From Isoetes taiwanensis (Eukaryota > Streptophyta > Lycopodiopsida > Isoetales > Isoetaceae): a stretch of DNA of 64,000 nt. Location: positions 32,233,645-32,297,644 of the forward strand of contig JAJEKV010000002.1 in assembly GCA_021234155.1 (NCBI GenBank). Direction: 5' to 3'. This document shows, piece by piece, positions 24,773 to 38,052 of the stretch. How positions within the stretch are numbered: the first letter of the stretch is position 1; every line of letters begins with the position of its first letter. Under the pieces are notes generated by a model. That model was not told the origin of the DNA. It was given only the letters and a program-made list of their open reading frames with translations, and made no database searches. The translations under genes were made by a program, and so were the position numbers.

Positions 24773-25342
24773 CCGTTTTTATCAGCGTTTGTGCAATTGA
24801 TGTGCAATAGTAGCTGCTTTGGACAGACCGAAGATCGAAATCTAGGTAAATCTGCTAAGAAATCTCCCGGTGCTTTGCAAAGATGCTTTTACATCTTAAA
24901 TGCATTACATGCTATAGAATCCTGTGACTCAATGCAGGTTCCAAGCTTTCAATTTCCTTGATCCGTTTTTATCAGCGTTTTTGCAATTGATGTGCAATAG
25001 TAGCTGCTTTGGACAGACCGAAGATCGAAATCTAGGTAAATCTGCTAAGAAATCTCCCGGTGCTTTGCAAAGATGCTTTTACATCTTAAATGCATTACAT
25101 GCTATAGAATCCTGTGACTCAATGCAGGTTCCAAGCTTTCAATTTCCTTGATCCGTTTTTATCAGCGTTTTTGCAATTGATGTGCAATAGTAGCTGCTTT
25201 GGACAGACCGAAGATCGAAATCTAGGTAAATCTGCTAAGAAATCTCCCGGTGCTTTGCAAAGATGCTTTTACATCTTAAATGCATTACATGCTATAGAAT
25301 CCTGTGACTCAATGCAGGTTCCAAGCTTTCAATTTCCTTGAT
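24773..25342. repeat. 190-bp tandem triplication
   Basis: There are three head-to-tail copies, 24,773-24,962, 24,963-25,152 and 25,153-25,342. Copies 2 and 3 appear identical and copy 1 differs at one base (GCGTTTGTGC versus GCGTTTTTGC). Each contains potential splice signals (CTAGGTAAAT, ATGCAGGTTCC) and a 60-codon open stretch that ends in TGA at the junction. The unit length is not a multiple of three. The near identity points to recent origin, or to an assembly artefact. Confidence 0.95.
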
Positions 25343-26970
25343 CTAGAACAAGGAGTGTATTGGAGCCTTGATTTCTAAAGGTAAACACAGTTTTGCCTGC
25401 ATAATATCCTTGGAAATTTTGAAAGGTAAACATAGTTTTGCAGCTGCCAAATTTTCTTTTATTTTTTAAGTTTCAATTGCCGAGAATCCTGCTTCTGCAA
25501 ATATTGCAAATGTATTAGCATCTAATCCTTGAATACACTCTTTCTATTGTAGAAGTTTTATCTGATGCATTGCCACATTCAGTTTGGCCTTTGTGTTTTT
25601 CATTGCGTTTTCTACTGGCATATGCCTTGCCTGATCTATTGATTTTACTAAAGTTGCCTGGGTATACTTATGCTTTGTTGCATATTATGCATGATAGTTC
25701 CTTTATTCTCAAATAGACTGGACTTTAATCTTCTCATGCAGTGTTTTGATTCAGATTAAGTGAAGGAATAATGTGCTGGAAATGCAAGTGCAATATAATG
25801 CGGCATTAGTTGAACAACTTAACATGATTTTACAAAGGCTCCAAGTTCTGCCGAGGACTCGAACTATAAACTGCAGACAGTTATGAGGAAATCTAACCCA
25901 TTATCAGCCAATGCAGGTGAGCCCTCTGTATTTTGTTTATGCAAAAGGATATGCCTTTTATTTGATTTCCAGCCTCTATCTTTTATCTTTTATTATTAAT
26001 CTGTAAGTGACAAAATAGAAACAACCATAGAAGCCTGATCCACTTTTTTCTCAGGGGCAATAAGGTTATCTCTAGTAGAATAAAGGGGAAGCACGGACTG
26101 GAAACGACTGTAGAAATTGAGAAAGTTCAAGGCTTGGCAGAGTAGAAACCGGAAAAAAAAAAGATAGAGAAAGCAGTTACTTTCCTATATACAAGTTTGA
26201 TCCTATGTTGGAGAAACCAAAAGTATATTGTTGAATGATGAGGCCATAATTTTAAATGTTGGTCAACCATTTTTAATTGCTATTTTGGTAATACTTTTGG
26301 ATTGGACGAGGGTGCTCTATTAATCCCGTAATCTAAGCGGGAAAAACAATGTTTGGCCTATGGCGTGTAACTACACATGCAAAAGAAAACAAAAGGAATA
26401 TAGCAATTTAACAAAATACATTGTGATTGAATGATAAGAAGTTTTCTCGGCTACTAATGGATCCATTCATGCCTCATGAATTGACGTTGTGCAATTGATC
26501 AATTTAGGCTAGCATGACTTCGTTTTGGATTTATATTCTTGCTTGCACGAAACGTAGTTACCTATACAATGGGGTAATTCAAGTCGAATATCCTAGAACA
26601 TATAAAATGTTTCAATGAACATAGTGCTATTGTTTATAAAATCAAATGGATACATTCATGAAGTTCATACTTTGCAACATGATTAAAAAGTTCCAATGAG
26701 CATAGTGGAATATAAGTGATTGTTTATAAAAGTCCAACTGCTTATAGAAGCATGTGGTTTCTGAAAGCCTTGGTAGAGCAATGGAGCATGGTGCCCAAGG
26801 ATTTATTCTTGCAAGCTTGGTGGAATCGACACAATTGGGTTTCACCTATCAATCAAGAGTTATTGTACATGTGTTGAACCGTCCAGAAATGTCTCAAATG
26901 GTTATGTGAAGTCCAAGAGAATTATCAGTTTCAGCAATTTTGAAGTCTGCAAAAGGACCATAAAGTATCT
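25343..26970. other. No recognisable feature
   Basis: AT-rich and without splice-flanked or family-like open frames. A repeated phrase TAAACA(C/T)AGTTTTGC occurs at about 25,382 and 25,428. Confidence 0.5.
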
Positions 26971-26974
26971 ATGG

Positions 26975-27600
26975 GAATCATAAAGTATCTATGGAAATCT
27001 CAAAAGAATCTTCACGAATGAAGGAAATCTTCATAGAATCTTGGGCAATCTGGGGAATCTTGATGAAATCTTGAAAATTTAAGGGAATCTTCATAGAATC
27101 TAAGGGAATCTAGAAGAATCCACATAGAATCTTGGGTAATCTACAGGAATCTTGAGCTAATCTTTGGAAACCTTGAAAACTCTCAAGAGAATCTTAAGAG
27201 ATCTGGGAATCTAAGGGAATGTTCATATAAAGTTTGAGAATCTAAGGAAATCTTGGTGGAATCTTTGAGAATCTAGAAGAATCTTTTGGAGAATAGATGG
27301 TGCCGAAAGGGGCGAATTATACACTGAATCTAGAAGAATATACACCGAGAATCTAGAAGAATATACACTGAGTCTTGGAGAATCTAAAGGAATCTTTTGG
27401 TAATCTTTGAAAAGCTAGGGGAATCTTATTATATTCTTGGAGAATGTTTATAGAACCTAGGGAAATTTTATGGAAATTCATGTGAATCCTCGTAGAATAT
27501 TGAGGAATCTGGGGGAATCTATACAGAATTTTATAGAATCTAAAGTAATTTATGTGGAGCCAAAGAGAATCTCGCACGAATCTAGAGGGAATCTTGGAAA
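26975..27600. repeat. GAATCT minisatellite array (A3)
   Basis: This is the reverse orientation of arrays A1 and A2. GAATCT recurs with mostly 11- to 13-base or double spacing, with words such as GAATCTTGGGTAATCT and GAATCTAGAAGAATC. Its right end overlaps the 189-bp duplication. Confidence 0.85.
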
Positions 27601-27862
27601 TTTCAGTCCCAAACATTACATTTCCTACCTAGCCTCAACTTAGAACTTGATGTTTAAATTTCTTCGAAGACTTAATCCTCGTAGAATATTGAGGAATCTG
27701 GGGGAATCTATACAGAATTTTATAGAATCTAAAGTAATTTATGTGGAGCCAAAGAGAATCTCGCACGAATCTAGAGGGAATCTTGGAAATTTCAGTCCCA
27801 AACATTACATTTCCTACCTAGCCTCAACTTAGAACTTGATGTTTAAATTTCTTCGAAGACTT
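27485..27862. repeat. 189-bp tandem duplication
   Basis: 27,485-27,673 is repeated at 27,674-27,862 without a visible difference, starting AATCCTCGTAGAATATTGAG and ending TTCTTCGAAGACTTAA. The duplicated unit contains the last part of the GAATCT array plus about 75 bases of unique sequence. Confidence 0.95.
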
Positions 27863-27912
27863 AAAGTTGGAATACTATACGAACTGCACACACTTCGATA
27901 TAACAAACTACT

Positions 27913-28400
<488 letters not shown>

Positions 28401-28609
28401 CGACAATGACGTCTGAGTTTGCCCTCTTCCCCATTTCCTCGGGCCCTTGCAGAAGAACTCCTCCATCTATGGCGATTGCGGACCCATTGATATCAGTGCG
28501 CCCGATCGTTTACGCACTTATCTTTCTCTACTTCCGGCCCTGCGCTTTTCCTATGTCTCGACCTCGGATCCATTCTAGTGCCCCCTCTCGGTTTCTCGTT
28601 CAAAAGTAG

Positions 28610-29280
28610 TTGAAGCGTTGATCAAGCGGACTCAAATTTTGCGACACACAACTACAATATATCTTCATCATGCTATTCTTTGATTATCGAAGCTCTCACA
28701 CAGCGAATTCCCGAAACTTGAAGTTTTCTTTTCTATGCTTATGATCTTCCCTATGAAGTGGTGATATACACCAATGTTATTGCCGTTTCAACATTTATTT
28801 CCCGGTGGTATATTTTGTGAATTAGGGATCGAGGCAAATGATATGGCAATGTTGATGGCAAGATTGTACCACGAGGATCTTATGATATAATTGCTTTGAG
28901 GAACGCATATCATGGTATGAGTCCTTCTACAATGGGTCTGACGGCCCACAGTACATGGAAATATAATGTTCCTCAGGTGCAAATCCAGGCTCATTTATTC
29001 TAAAGAAAAATATGTTCATACTAGTTTTTGTAATCGCCCATCTGCTCGTACCTCAGGGATTTGGAGTGCATCATGTGTTAAACCCTGATCCATACAGAGG
29101 CATTTTTGGATCAGAAGGAAAGCTTTATGCAAAAGACATTGCTAATCTAATTTATCCAGTGGCTGCATCATTTCCGCATCATGAAGACATTTATGCAAAA
29201 AGCTTTATGCAAAAGACATTGATAATCTAATTTATCCAGTGGCTGCATCATTTCCGCTTATGAGCTCTAGCGATTGTTGT
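28610..29280 (+). pseudogene. AGT2: Alanine-glyoxylate aminotransferase 2-like, internal exons
   Basis: AGT2 homologues are PLP-dependent mitochondrial aminotransferases converting glyoxylate to glycine. Exon 28,610-28,728: EALIKRTQILRHTTTIYLHH. Exon 28,804-28,976: [18 protein letters not shown] and [20 protein letters not shown], ending VPQ at a GT donor. Exon from 29,057: [28 protein letters not shown], then lost. All are the N-terminal third of the fold; the PLP-lysine region is absent. Two frame breaks in exon 2 fall at AATTAGGGATCGAGGC, where the family needs AATTCTGGATCTGAGGC (Asn-Ser-Gly-Ser-Glu-Ala). Both are CTG sites, so these breaks may be sequence errors. A short tandem duplication disrupts exon 3. 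Direction is away from the terminal module at 28.05-28.40 kb. Confidence 0.75.
29119..29260. repeat. About 80-bp tandem duplication inside the AGT2 exon
   Basis: AAGCTTTATGCAAAAGACAT through GGCTGCATCATTTCCGC at about 29,119-29,178 recurs at 29,199-29,258, with GCTAATC changed to GATAATC. The spacer CATCATGAAGACATTTATGC separates the copies. It adds residues that AGT2 proteins lack, so it disrupts the reading. Confidence 0.85.
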
Positions 29281-29369
29281 TCGGCTGTGACAGAGATAGG
29301 GAAGCTCTAATGCAAGGACGTTGGCCGAAGCTTTGTCATAAAATCATATTCTAATTTAGAGATTGCCGT

Positions 29370-29440
29370 TCTACTTTTATTGCAGAATTTGGCGGACACT
29401 GGAGTTCCAAAATTCGGCCCCGCTATTGGAGCTCTAGAAA
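29370..29440 (+). CDS. Short exon-like segment, unrecognised
   Basis: A TTGCAG acceptor precedes an open reading NLADTGVPKFGPAIGALE. It does not belong to AGT2 as I know it. A single short exon of unknown origin, or chance. Confidence 0.2.
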
Positions 29441-29449
29441 GATAGGTCT

Positions 29450-30270
29450 TTCTGGCCTTGGGTAATGTTGAGCTAAGCTATGAAATCTAGTGCTTATTTG
29501 ATTCCTGGGTATTTATGAGCCCAGCTAAGGAAGATGCCTATGAATTTTGAGACAAGTTCCAGAATCTTTTTGCTACAAGAAATAGCATATGGATCAACTG
29601 CAAGCAAGCTCCGGGCATTTTTTATTTGCAAATCCGACTTGCCATTCGATCCGCCCGTCACTAGGTTTGTATGCTTCATTATTTTTGAAGCTATTGGAGT
29701 AACACCGATTTCGTTTCTACTTTGCACGCTATCTACGCCTGTATTATGCGATAGAAGTGGGCAAGCATTTGGATTTCAAAACCAGAGGTAAGGTTGTTGT
29801 AGCATTGTAAACCAGCAAAGTGCTGTTTCCCCATCTCCCCAAATGGCTGTGCATTCATGTGATTAACGTATATGCCCAATTCTTATGTAATATAATATTT
29901 CATGATGAGAGATCGCCTTATATGGAGACATTGTTAGGTGAGTTATAGCAATCATTTATTATTTGACCATGTTAGATCTGCTATACTCTCTTCTCGATAC
30001 AAATCATGGCCATCTTTCTTGCGGTTTAAAGCGTATTATGGGGTGATGAGGTGGGTAAGTCGGAGCTTGTGAAAGCGGGATCAAAAAGCAAAATTTGGAT
30101 CGGCGTCTTGTGGAACTGCTGAAAATGTTGTTTGATATTGGGACATACGGTGGCGTAGCTTCTTACCACATCCCTCCTTAATCATTCGTGTCTAGCATTC
30201 TAGTGCTTCGATATTTTTCATCATTATACATATCATTTGCTTTGGTGTTTTAACATACGTCTTTGACAAT
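29450..30270. other. No recognisable feature
   Basis: Between the AGT2 and PARP fragments. Overlapping opposite-strand open frames at 29,494-29,791 are not family-like. Confidence 0.4.
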
Positions 30271-30280
30271 TGTTCTTTAG

Positions 30281-30357
30281 AGCTGCAATGATGGAGTTTA
30301 AGATTAACGTGTCAGAGATTCCATTGGGGAAGCTAAGCAAGGAAACTATTGAACAAG
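30281..30357 (+). pseudogene. PARP regulatory-domain exon
   Basis: A single 77-base exon with TTCTTTAG before it and GTAATA after it encodes [19 protein letters not shown] then KETIEQG. This is the start of the helical regulatory domain of poly(ADP-ribose) polymerase, where the family reads (M/T)EFEI..(S/E)(E)MPLGKLSK. PARPs respond to DNA breaks in the nucleus. No neighbouring PARP exon (WGR or catalytic domain) was found, so this is an isolated fragment about 1 kb after the AGT2 exons in the same orientation. Confidence 0.7.
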
Positions 30358-30631
30358 GTAATATAGTGGCCTTTGTTGCAGGTTTCATCTTTTGGTTTTA
30401 CCCCTTCTTTGTAGCAGAAATTTCCAAACAAAATGTATGTCCCCTCCCCTTGATGCAGTCTATACAACCATCAAACATAAGCAAACCCTTTGCACATGAA
30501 TAGACCAATCTGAGAAATATTCTTATACATGTTCAGGTCGATGGAAGACATAAATCCATGCATTGTGGTAATAGTAAAGCTGGCTGTACTTTAATATGCA
30601 AGAACAAGTAGGTGCAACTTTAATAGGGTCC

Positions 30632-31050
30632 TTGGTTGTCATGTGACAAACTTGAAATTAGTTACTTTTATATCTTGCTACCTAGATAACAGTCAGGCCA
30701 GGATCCCAGCTATAACAATACGAACTACATAGTTTGTTCTTGCTGGAATAAGAAAACTATGAAATCAGAAAGTCGTGGATTGGTTGCCATTGAGTTGTGC
30801 AACAAGAAAACTTTGAGATGTAGATTTAGATCTGAACGAGCAGTAACTTAAGCACACAGATCTCCATGCCATAGCAGGCCCTAAAGATTTAGTTGGTTTA
30901 ATAGCTGTAGTACAAGCTTTACATTGCCAAACGGAACCTGTGCTGTGGCTTGTGAAGGTGTGTTGAGATCTGAAGTTGATGAGTTGTTCATTTGTATTTT
31001 GAGGGCATACAGGGAGACGTTGCTTGAATGTGGCAGTCTGTGTGTCTTTG
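30632..31050. repeat. Dispersed repeat, inverted copy of 1,836-2,310
   Basis: The plus strand carries LPNGTCAVACEGVLRSEVDE and RAYRETLLEC in one frame and a DLHAIAGPKDLVGLIAVVQA reading in another. Both frames are partly conserved with the 1.9 kb copy. Source unknown. The two copies lie 29 kb apart in opposite orientation. Confidence 0.75.
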
Positions 31051-34000
31051 TATTGGCGGTGATGGCAAAACTCTGCCAGACTATGATGCATAGGGAAATC
31101 TGAACCCATCTTTGATTATCTCTTTCCATCAGCAAGTACTAGCAGATTATATGTGGTAAAGCTTTTATCTTGATTTTCAAGTTTTTTATTTTGAAGTGAC
31201 AATGATTGTTCTGATTCAGAAGTTATCTGTCCACAGATTTTGAGCAACTCTGCAACATATAGAGATTGTTAGTAAGTCCCCTATACTCTGTTGTTGTTCC
31301 ATGTTCTATTAAAACTGCTTCCCTCATGCTTAAATTCGAAGCTGCAACTGTCACACTTTATATGATGAATATGGTAATAACAACATGGAGTGGTCGATAA
31401 TGAGTTATGACATCGCCACTATTTCATTCCCAGGGATACCTTCATGACTGAGATGTTGAAGATGTTATCACGATGAAAACCATGTGCTGGGAAGTATATG
31501 AGTACTAAAGAAAAAAAGCCAGGAACATGGACATTGGCTTCTGATCAATTATAAGCATGTAAACTTTGATTATTGTCATAAATGAATGGAAGCTGCTGCT
31601 GTACATTTAAATGTTACACCCTTTTAAGTTCTAACCTGCTTTTCAATATTGCATCGAAAGGCTTTGCAATGAGGATTTGCAATGGTCTTCTTAGTGTTTG
31701 AATGTAAAACTGAGTTATGCTGCAGAGTCTATTAAATTAAATGCATGTATTAAAGCTCCTGTTGCTCCCAAGTGAGATGCATGGGACAAGAACATAGCCT
31801 GGCAAAAGTGCAAAATGCAGTAAGCAGGAATGTTAAAAAGGACAGAAGGGAGAGAAGGAGAAATTTCTTTACAACTTTGCTTCCTCCAGAGCGGAACTCC
31901 ACTGCAGTGGCGAGAAAGATCATTGCCAACTGATTTCAAAAGAACATCTTGAGCCTTATCGCATAAGGTATTTATCAATGCTCAGAAAAATGTGCTGTGT
32001 CACTACCTGATTTCCATGTAGAAAACCTCCAGAGAAAACAATGTTGGTGATTTGGATTTATCAAACATATAGACAAGCTAAATGTGCAATTTCGTTTGTT
32101 ATCATAAGTATTAGTGCCTTCACCATGTTGTGTCGTGATTGTTTTGCTGCAGATCTCCATTTTGGTCGTACAAGCTATTATTCAAAGAGTTTAAGCACTT
32201 TGCTGCTTGAAATGCTTAAAAAAGGGTAAGAATAATATAAAAATCTTACTTTTCCAAATGAAGATGCAATTGTTGTTGTTGCCAGCCCCATGTCAGAATA
32301 ATTGCCACCTAAGTGAAGGCCAAAGCGGGAGTTTAAAAGCAAGAGCAATGCTAAAAGTGCCACTAAAGCCTAAAAGCAAGGACTCAGATTGGTTGTCAAT
32401 TGGAACTGAAAAGACGTTCCTTTAGGAGATGAACCCTTCTATTTTTCTTACAGAAATTAAAACTCTGGTTATGGCGGCTGATAAGCTATCCTAAGGGACC
32501 CTGGTGCTTCTCGTTTTTGTTTAAAACATTGCACTCTTGCAGGGGATCCGGATTTGATATCTATATCAAGGACATAAACTTACGGTATACGGCTTTGCCA
32601 AATTTGGTCATGCTGATAGAGAAAATGGCAAGCCCAAGATTGTTGTGCTACCGGCAAAACAGGGGCCTGGTCTGCAGCATTTAGGCAGATCCCTGAAATC
32701 TTTTCTGACCAAATGTTTCCGTTGTGCTTTACTGTTTGGAGCGTGGCATTCAGCCCGATGGTCATATGCCGGGGTAAGTTGCAAATAGAAAGGCCTGCAT
32801 CCTTGTTTTACATCTTAGGGAATAAATGCTCCGAGCTTAAATTTTCTTAGTAGCTGGCTTGGCAAGGTCAGTGTATTTGTTGAGGCAACCAAGTTTCTTG
32901 AACACAGTGAGATTTGTAATAGAAGGTTTTTGTGGTATATATGAGTACTCTGTCACAGGAGGCAAGTTCCTCTTTAGTTTTAAAATGTCTTCTGGCAAGG
33001 TTCAAATGGAAAATGAGTGGAACTCTCTCGTCTAAAGACATGCAATTTTCTCTTTGTTGAAAGGGATCTCATTATTTTAAACAGGATTCTTAAGCCAGAT
33101 TTTATAGATTGGCTGTAATAAGGACTAGTAAAGAGTCAGCTTCAGAAATTTCACCTTTTTATGCTTGACAATCCTGAACTATTGTCCTGTCTTTTTGTTT
33201 CCGTTTATAATCTAGCTTTTATTAATGTAGATATGTTTATGCCTACCGTAAATATGGATGTGTATTATGTTTTCAGACAATTAAATAATGGTGAGCATGA
33301 CTTCTGCTACAATTTCTGCACCAGATCTTCAGGTTGCTAGTGCAAATGATGGTAGGTTGTGCGCATTTGGTAAGATTACAAAGCTGGCTGTAAATTTGTC
33401 TTATTAAAACTCTTGCTCTATAAAACTATTTCCGGCCTTAAAATGCTTCTGTCCCCAAGTATTTTCTCACGTTGAAGATGGCAGATGTTTGTCTTCAAAA
33501 TTGTGTTGTTAATCCAAATATTTAAAGAAATGTTAAGATCATAGGTTATCTTACAAGGTGGCAGCATTTGTGCATTTCATGTGATACTGTTATTGCAGCG
33601 CATTTGGTAATTGCCGCAGACTTGCATCATAAAGCAAGTTCCATAATCTCTATTATGTTGACTGCTTTGTTATATGCACTGCTATGCCGGAATGATGGAA
33701 TGCACATGGTAAGTTAGGTTAAACCATCCAGGTCCATTAGTCTGCCATGTTGCCTATGTAGTTGTATATTGATGGGTTATTGTATTGGCATGTTTGAGTT
33801 GAAGGTCTTGAATAATTTTGATCCCGTTCATTCACCTAAAAGTTCCATGTTTGTGCTGAAGAGCAGCAAAGAAGTAGGATTGTTACACGAACAACTCCCT
33901 TTGCAGTTACAACTCCCTTAAATGCTTAGCCTTAGTATTTTTCGGCTAATAAACTGCGCTCGGCTTGGCAGTTGATGGGCAATGCATTGACAGAGGTTTG

Positions 34001-35706
34001 CTCCAATCTGTTTTTGCAGTCCGGCTTGGATACAAGTTTATTTACAACAGGTGCGATCAATCTCTTGGATTTCTACACCCAGCTATATAAATCTTCCTGT
34101 ATTTCTATTGCTCTTCTCAATCTTGCTATGTCCATTTCTGGTACCTCTAATTTTAAGGTTTTTTCCTTACTTTACAAAACTGTTGCTTTGTTGCAAATGG
34201 AATGTTGACAAAAGAAAATGTCGGATAACTTCGTCCCCTTTTTCGTTTAATTATTATATATGTTTTCAACGTAGCATTGCTACTACTGCGATTTCCTAGC
34301 ATATCCCATGGACATGCATTTTTTAATTTCAGATGTGACTAACCGGAGCGAATATTGTCCACGGAACTTTAAAATTTTGAAAAAATGCTAAGGCTTCTCA
34401 TGGCCGTGCTTGCTAGTCTATTATCGTTAGTTGTTTCCATTGCTCCCATGTGTCGGTTCGAACTTGGTGCTTCTGCGATGGTGACTGACGAGCTTTGGCT
34501 TCATTTATGTCCTCTGAAGTTAACAGGGATGGGCTTGTGCTAGAAGCAGGTATTTGCTTTTAATTAGGGATGGATGTGGCATATGAGTTTAATGTCTAAA
34601 AAAATCAAAAAATATATCTGTGCTTATCCTATTCCTGCGCCTATCTACCTGGCATTCAATCCATTTTCTGCTTCTCTAGCAAAGGTGGAGCAGGAGACCG
34701 GCGCCATGTAGCTTATCAAAGAGAATCGACATCTTATCATCTTAAGTCGCTTTGGTTTGGTCGGCCTCGTAAGTCTTCTGTAGGTTTCATGGCTGTGCTT
34801 TCTGTATCTGACTGGCCTGAGTTAACCCTGCCATGGCCGGCTGTTGATTGGCTTCCAGACCTTGGTGCAGAGTATGGCTGGCTTAGTTAAGTTCTTCTCT
34901 CATTTTTTGTTCTATTATGCTGTTGTACTTAAGTTGTTTTGTACATTTTGTGCCCTGTGCTCATTTTCACTCAGGTCTTATAGCAAGGGTGCATTACTGA
35001 TTTTTCGTCACTGTTACAATGCAGTCAAGTATGAAGCTAAGTTGAAGGAGGGTTGAAGCGTTGGGAGTTCCAAATTGACGAAGGTATATTTCTGATTGCA
35101 GTTTCTTGAGCAAATATTGGAATCCAGGCTGGCGTATGATTATAATCCTAATGCATGTTATTGTTCTGAGCAAAGTCATTTTAGGTTTTGAGAAGGCGGT
35201 TGCATCTTTGTGAAAGGTGGCTGCAACCATTTGGATTGCTCCCGATTATGGCTTTGGTGAAGTTTCTACCCCAAAGGGACCTTTCGGTAGTGCCGCCAAA
35301 CTCAAGTTAATTTATAAGGTAGAAGTAACTCGAAGAGTGAGTTTCTTTGTATTTTGCATTTTGGTGGCCATTGCAAGAGTGTGGCTTTTGCGGCAAGAGC
35401 GATTAAATGTCTTTGCATACTATTTCAGGCCCTGATATTAACACGGATTTTTGAAGAGCGAGGCGCAATCCTGATAGGGCTGTGAAAACCTAGGCCTTAT
35501 TTCCATGTATTTTTCCAAAAAGTTGCGTTGGTTCAAAATTGTTTTGTAGAATGTTTCTCTTTATCATATCTTTATATCCATGTTCATTACTGTTTGTGAA
35601 GCCTCATATATCTTATGGACTTTGTATACGTATTCACAAGTGCACTTTCTGCCATAGTATCAGATTGAAACTGTGGAAAACTGAAAAAGATGCGGCTTAT
35701 GAAGGT
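31051..35706. other. Long unrecognised stretch with exon-like snippets
   Basis: I see no gene I can name. Plus-strand snippets bounded by plausible splice signals occur at about 33,599-33,709 (TTGCAG acceptor; ends at GGTAAGT), 34,470-34,550 (reading ELGASAMVTDELWLHLCPLK, then GTATTTG), 34,965-35,056 (YSKGALLIFRHCYNAVKYEA) and 35,217-35,320 (APDYGFGEVSTPKGPFG). All point rightward, like the AGT2 and PARP exons, but no family could be assigned. The rest is AT-rich non-coding sequence. Confidence 0.35.
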
Positions 35707-35728
35707 CTATTCTCTTGGATTGAACAAA

Positions 35729-35905
35729 TGCTGAGGATATGCTACAATTAACACATTGCATGGAACCAAGTTGTAGCCAGGGATGTTATCAAATATAGAA
35801 CAGAAATCTGCCAAGCTGCCACACTTTGCATGCAGAACTGTGCTAGCTTTCAGCACGTGCATGTACAAATCTATCTCCAGTGAGAAATGACATGCCAGCA
35901 TGTAG
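35729..35905 (-). pseudogene. PLS-class PPR repeat remnant
   Basis: The minus strand reads LHAKCGSLADFCSIFDNIPG then YNLVPCNVLIVAY. This aligns with the PLS-class pattern (V)DMYAKCGSL.DA..VFD.MP.RN.V.WN.MI..Y of plant organellar RNA-editing factors. Only one repeat and part of the preceding helix remain, with a substituted Trp (PCN for SWN) and no E or DYW domain. A more decayed copy lies at 39.6-39.77 kb. Confidence 0.65.
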
Positions 35906-38050
35906 CCTTGCCTTTTGCATTTAGGCAAAGGAGGGTTGTGGTTATTTGTTTCAGATTTCTAGCTTTTATCTTCATAAGAGAGCTTGACATAAAGCTTGAT
36001 GGTGGGCTGGGACTAGAAAATGTCGATCCTGTTTTTAGAGTTGTATTGTGCTTCTTTGGAAAGGCCCCTTATCGGAATTTCATAGTATTTCAATGTTACA
36101 TGGTAGAGTGCGGTTCAGTGGACCTGATCCTGCATTCAATATTCATGTCACCATAAATTATGGTGTGATGCAATTTTTCAGTCAATTGCTACTTTTGTCT
36201 CTTTATTTTGCTACCCATTTTTTGCACAGTCATGAATGAGATGAACTGTGCCATCTGGATATGGCAGAGTCAGAAGGTATGAACCAACATAAAAAATAGC
36301 TCATGTCGCATCTCTTGGAAGGTCATCTGCGATAATGCTTGATCGGTTTGGTGCAAACTGGACCTTTGCTATGATTACGCTATTTCTAGGATTCTTTGCT
36401 AGTATCTATGATGTCACCACGGGGTCTCTTTTCCACTTCTCTAAATCCTTCTTAAATCTATTAATCAAGTTACGTTTTGCAAGCGATCGTTTGTTGATAG
36501 TTTATTTCGTTTCGCGGGCAATAGCTAACGATTTTGCATTTAATTTTGCATTTTCAACACTTATCCATTTGGTACGTAGTGGCGATGGAGCCCTTTGGTC
36601 TGGCGATTACCTCCATAGCCAAAAGGCTGGCTAGGTTTTGTACCATTGTAGGTTGCTTTCGGATATTTGCAGTGATGGCACTATCCTTTCCATGTGGTGA
36701 GGTTTTAATAGGAACTCAAGAACATTTTACTATCACTTTCCATAATAAATAGGGTATCCGAAGTTGTGTTAAATAATCTTTTCGCATCCAATAGTTATTG
36801 TACATGTTAAGCACCACACCTAATGTTGCTTTGCACCCATACCATTTCATAAAGTTGGTCATGGCAATGTGCCTCTGCAAATAAAAGCAAATGTGGCTGA
36901 TGTTGTCTCTTTGAAAATCTTGAGAAGATTGCGAGAAGAAAACATAATAGCGGTCCATGCAATTTGTTGATTGATGTTGCATAGGTGACATCCATGGTTT
37001 GTACACGCATAAATGTGGTAATTTGTTAAAATTGCAAATAATAAGTTCCTTACATTCCATGATTATTTTATGGTCGAAATTCGATCGTGGAATTCAATCA
37101 TTATGTACGCAATAGTCCTTTGTGTCAAGTATGAGATTAAAATCAACTTAAGGTTGTCCTATTAGGAAAGAATTAGTAGTACTTGGGTCCTAGATTCTCT
37201 GAGATGTCTTTGGACGTGATCGCATTAGTATTTGTCAATAAAAGGCTAATGAGCGGAAAACATACCAGCCCTATGCAAAAACAAGCCAAGACTTATGTGG
37301 CTCTTCTCAACACATGCATTTCCTATTCTTTGTGGTACTTATTTGAATGATTGCAAAGCGAGGTTGTTCATATCGCAAGATTATATGGGCCTATGAGTAA
37401 GCTTGTCCAAATGAAATGCCTTAGCCAAAAGGGCTGGTCGCGTCTTACTTTTTATGCAAGAATATTTCTTCCACTTATTAGGCAATTGCTCTCTAAGTTT
37501 AAAATTTTGATGCTTGCACGAGTCTTGGCCGCCCTCGCATGCGGTTTGATTGCAAAGACATTCTTTGGGTATCTTTTAATTTCGATATTGACTTTGATGG
37601 ACGATGTGTGAACATGCATTCAATAACTTCTGCATGTAGCAGGCAACATATTTTGATTTGAACATATGCTATTATTAAAGCTACTGAGGCAACATTGATT
37701 TGAACATATGGTATTATTAAAGAGATACAATTTGCCTGAGTGTTGTTGCAAACTTCACGGATTCAATTGTAAATATGGGTTGAAATTCACAAGTTATACT
37801 CTTTTGAGTTGTTTTTGAAATCCATATTTAAAGCACCATAACTTGAAGATTCCAACTCCGTTTTAGATGATTCTACCGCCTTGGACATATCTCACTATTA
37901 TTTCTATTTGTGAAAATCGCCTTTATGTTTGATCAGTCACAAAGAAGTTATTATCATTTTAGTCAAACTCAACATTTCTAAGGGTATTTTGGTAATTTTG
38001 GCAAGATATAGGGGCATTTTGTAAATTTTCTATTGTTTTATCCCACAAAA
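35906..38050. other. No recognisable feature
   Basis: Several open frames of 60 to 114 codons exist on both strands (for example 36,335-36,634 and 37,351-37,611), but none resembles a known family. A short repeated phrase GATTTGAACATATG(C/G)TATTAT occurs at about 37,656 and 37,695. Confidence 0.45.
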
Positions 38051-38052
38051 AC

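Noticed and set aside
36716-37060. 114-codon minus-strand open frame
   Set aside because: Overlaps other open frames and shows no motif; likely chance.
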